A stretch of DNA of 64,000 nt, taken from NCBI GenBank assembly GCA_963281255.1, contig OY725502.1, positions 1,674,001 through 1,738,000 of the forward strand, in the 5' to 3' direction. Position numbers and translations under genes: made by a program. The stretch comes from Aphrocallistes beatrix. Taxonomy: Eukaryota > Porifera > Hexactinellida > Sceptrulophora > Aphrocallistidae. Positions 63,245-64,000 of this stretch are shown in pieces. The notes beneath the pieces are model-generated. The model was not told the origin of the DNA. It made no database searches and saw nothing but the letters and a program-made list of their open reading frames with translations. Position 1 is the stretch's first letter. Each line of letters begins with the position of its first letter.

Positions 63245-64000
63245 CTAATGGAGACAAAATCAATACGATAGATGGTTAAGAAAAAAGGGAGAAAAATTAG
63301 AGTTTTTGTATTGTAATGACATGTACTTATGAACATATCATAAGCTCGAATAATTTGGTTATCGACGAGCAGGGCTGGGGTTGGTTAACCGATTTTAGGG
63401 TTTGGTTATTTTGGTTTCTTCCAGGGCGGTTAACCGATGTAAATATTAATTAGTAAAAATATGAATTTTTGGACTAATCTTTAACCTGGTATTAAAATTT
63501 TATAATTTTCAATGGTCTCAAAATATAACTACGTACGTATATGATTAGAAAAATAGGAATTATACTGTATTATCAAATTTTTAGAAATAATATTCATGAA
63601 TCTCTGTCGAAAAACAATGAAATTAGTATCAATATATTTATAAAATAAAGCAGATCGGCTAACCGATCGAAGATTTTCTTAACTGTTAACCGAGATTGAC
63701 GGCGGTTAGCCGGTTAACCGAATCCAGCCTTGCGGCGAGTTTACAACAAACTGGGTGCTGTATGTACATAATGAACGTAGAAGGGTATAGTGACGCCTTT
63801 GATACTTTGTGCCATTGTCCCGCCTAAACTACGGGACATGAATCTCCAGGTGTAAGCCGCATGATATGAACTCTTCCTTGCAGAGTATAGGATATATCCC
63901 CCCACCAAGTTAAGCTGGTAACTGTGTGCATCACACCGAACTCAACAAACAATAACTAAATGCAAAATTAGCGGTGATAACGTGATGATGAACTCGCTAG
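63245..64000. other. Intron or upstream sequence of the filamin gene
   Basis: Because the first visible filamin exon starts in the middle of a codon at an acceptor site, this stretch is presumably intronic. It contains the hAT-like MITE copy at 63370-63732. The missing CH1 exon is not recognisable here. Confidence 0.6.
63370..63732 (-). mobile_element. hAT-like MITE with GGTTAACC motifs, copy 2
   Basis: This is the reverse-complement relative of 28734-29093, with ends CAGGGCTGG and CAAGGCTGG. The flanking 7-mers CGACGAG and CGGCGAG match at six of seven. It sits in the filamin intron. Confidence 0.8.

Noticed and set aside
1-64000. tRNA genes, CRISPR arrays, bacterial operon signals
   Set aside because: No clear tRNA B-box with matching acceptor stem was found by eye, and the regular repeats present are transposon ends or satellites. 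The window is eukaryotic. A tRNAscan run would settle the tRNA question.

Overview
The window is nuclear DNA of an invertebrate animal. Several genes have GT-AG introns and metazoan domain combinations (three-CH filamin, SNF5/SMARCB1, TMEM222, cytosolic 5'-nucleotidase III, NEIL1-type glycosylase, DUSP-UBL modules, 14-3-3, NHL propeller). The genes have few introns, lie in AT-rich intergenic DNA and are surrounded by many transposons. I cannot name the species or phylum.

Layout. 0.77-5.5 kb: an intact Gypsy-class LTR retrotransposon on the minus strand, with LTRs that read as identical. 5.8-8.5 kb: an inverted-repeat element and a broken hAT transposase. 9.9 kb: a small TATA-driven basic/coiled-coil gene. 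11.8-13.4 kb: a four-exon NEIL1 homologue. 13.75-14.39 kb: a foldback-like element. 14.9-21 kb: four intronless genes (two unrecognised, a divergent 14-3-3 and an NHL propeller). 22.3-25.3 kb: a three-exon C2-like gene and an intronless SNF5 gene. 25.5-31.7 kb: transposons nested in a mariner element. 32.8-33.8 kb: the inverted second 14-3-3 copy. 34.9-36.5 kb: two mitochondrial genes, bS18m and cytochrome c1, on the same strand. 36.7-48.4 kb: a tandem duplication of a two-exon gene that joins two TRIM-type coiled coils to the DUSP-UBL part of a ubiquitin-specific protease without the protease domain. 50.0-52.4 kb: 5'-nucleotidase III. 57-59 kb: a secreted metallo-beta-lactamase-fold protein converging on TMEM222. 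60.1-63.2 kb: the 3' part of a short three-CH filamin.

The housekeeping genes look intact and ordinary. The less ordinary material is in four places: the TRIM-coil/DUSP/UBL pair, the 14-3-3 pair with altered phosphopeptide-pocket residues, the LTR element whose primer-binding site is complementary to its own LTR (Tf1-like self-priming), and the nested elements at 25-32 kb. Exon boundaries were inferred by hand from splice consensus and reading phase; all family calls come from recognising sequence, not from a search.
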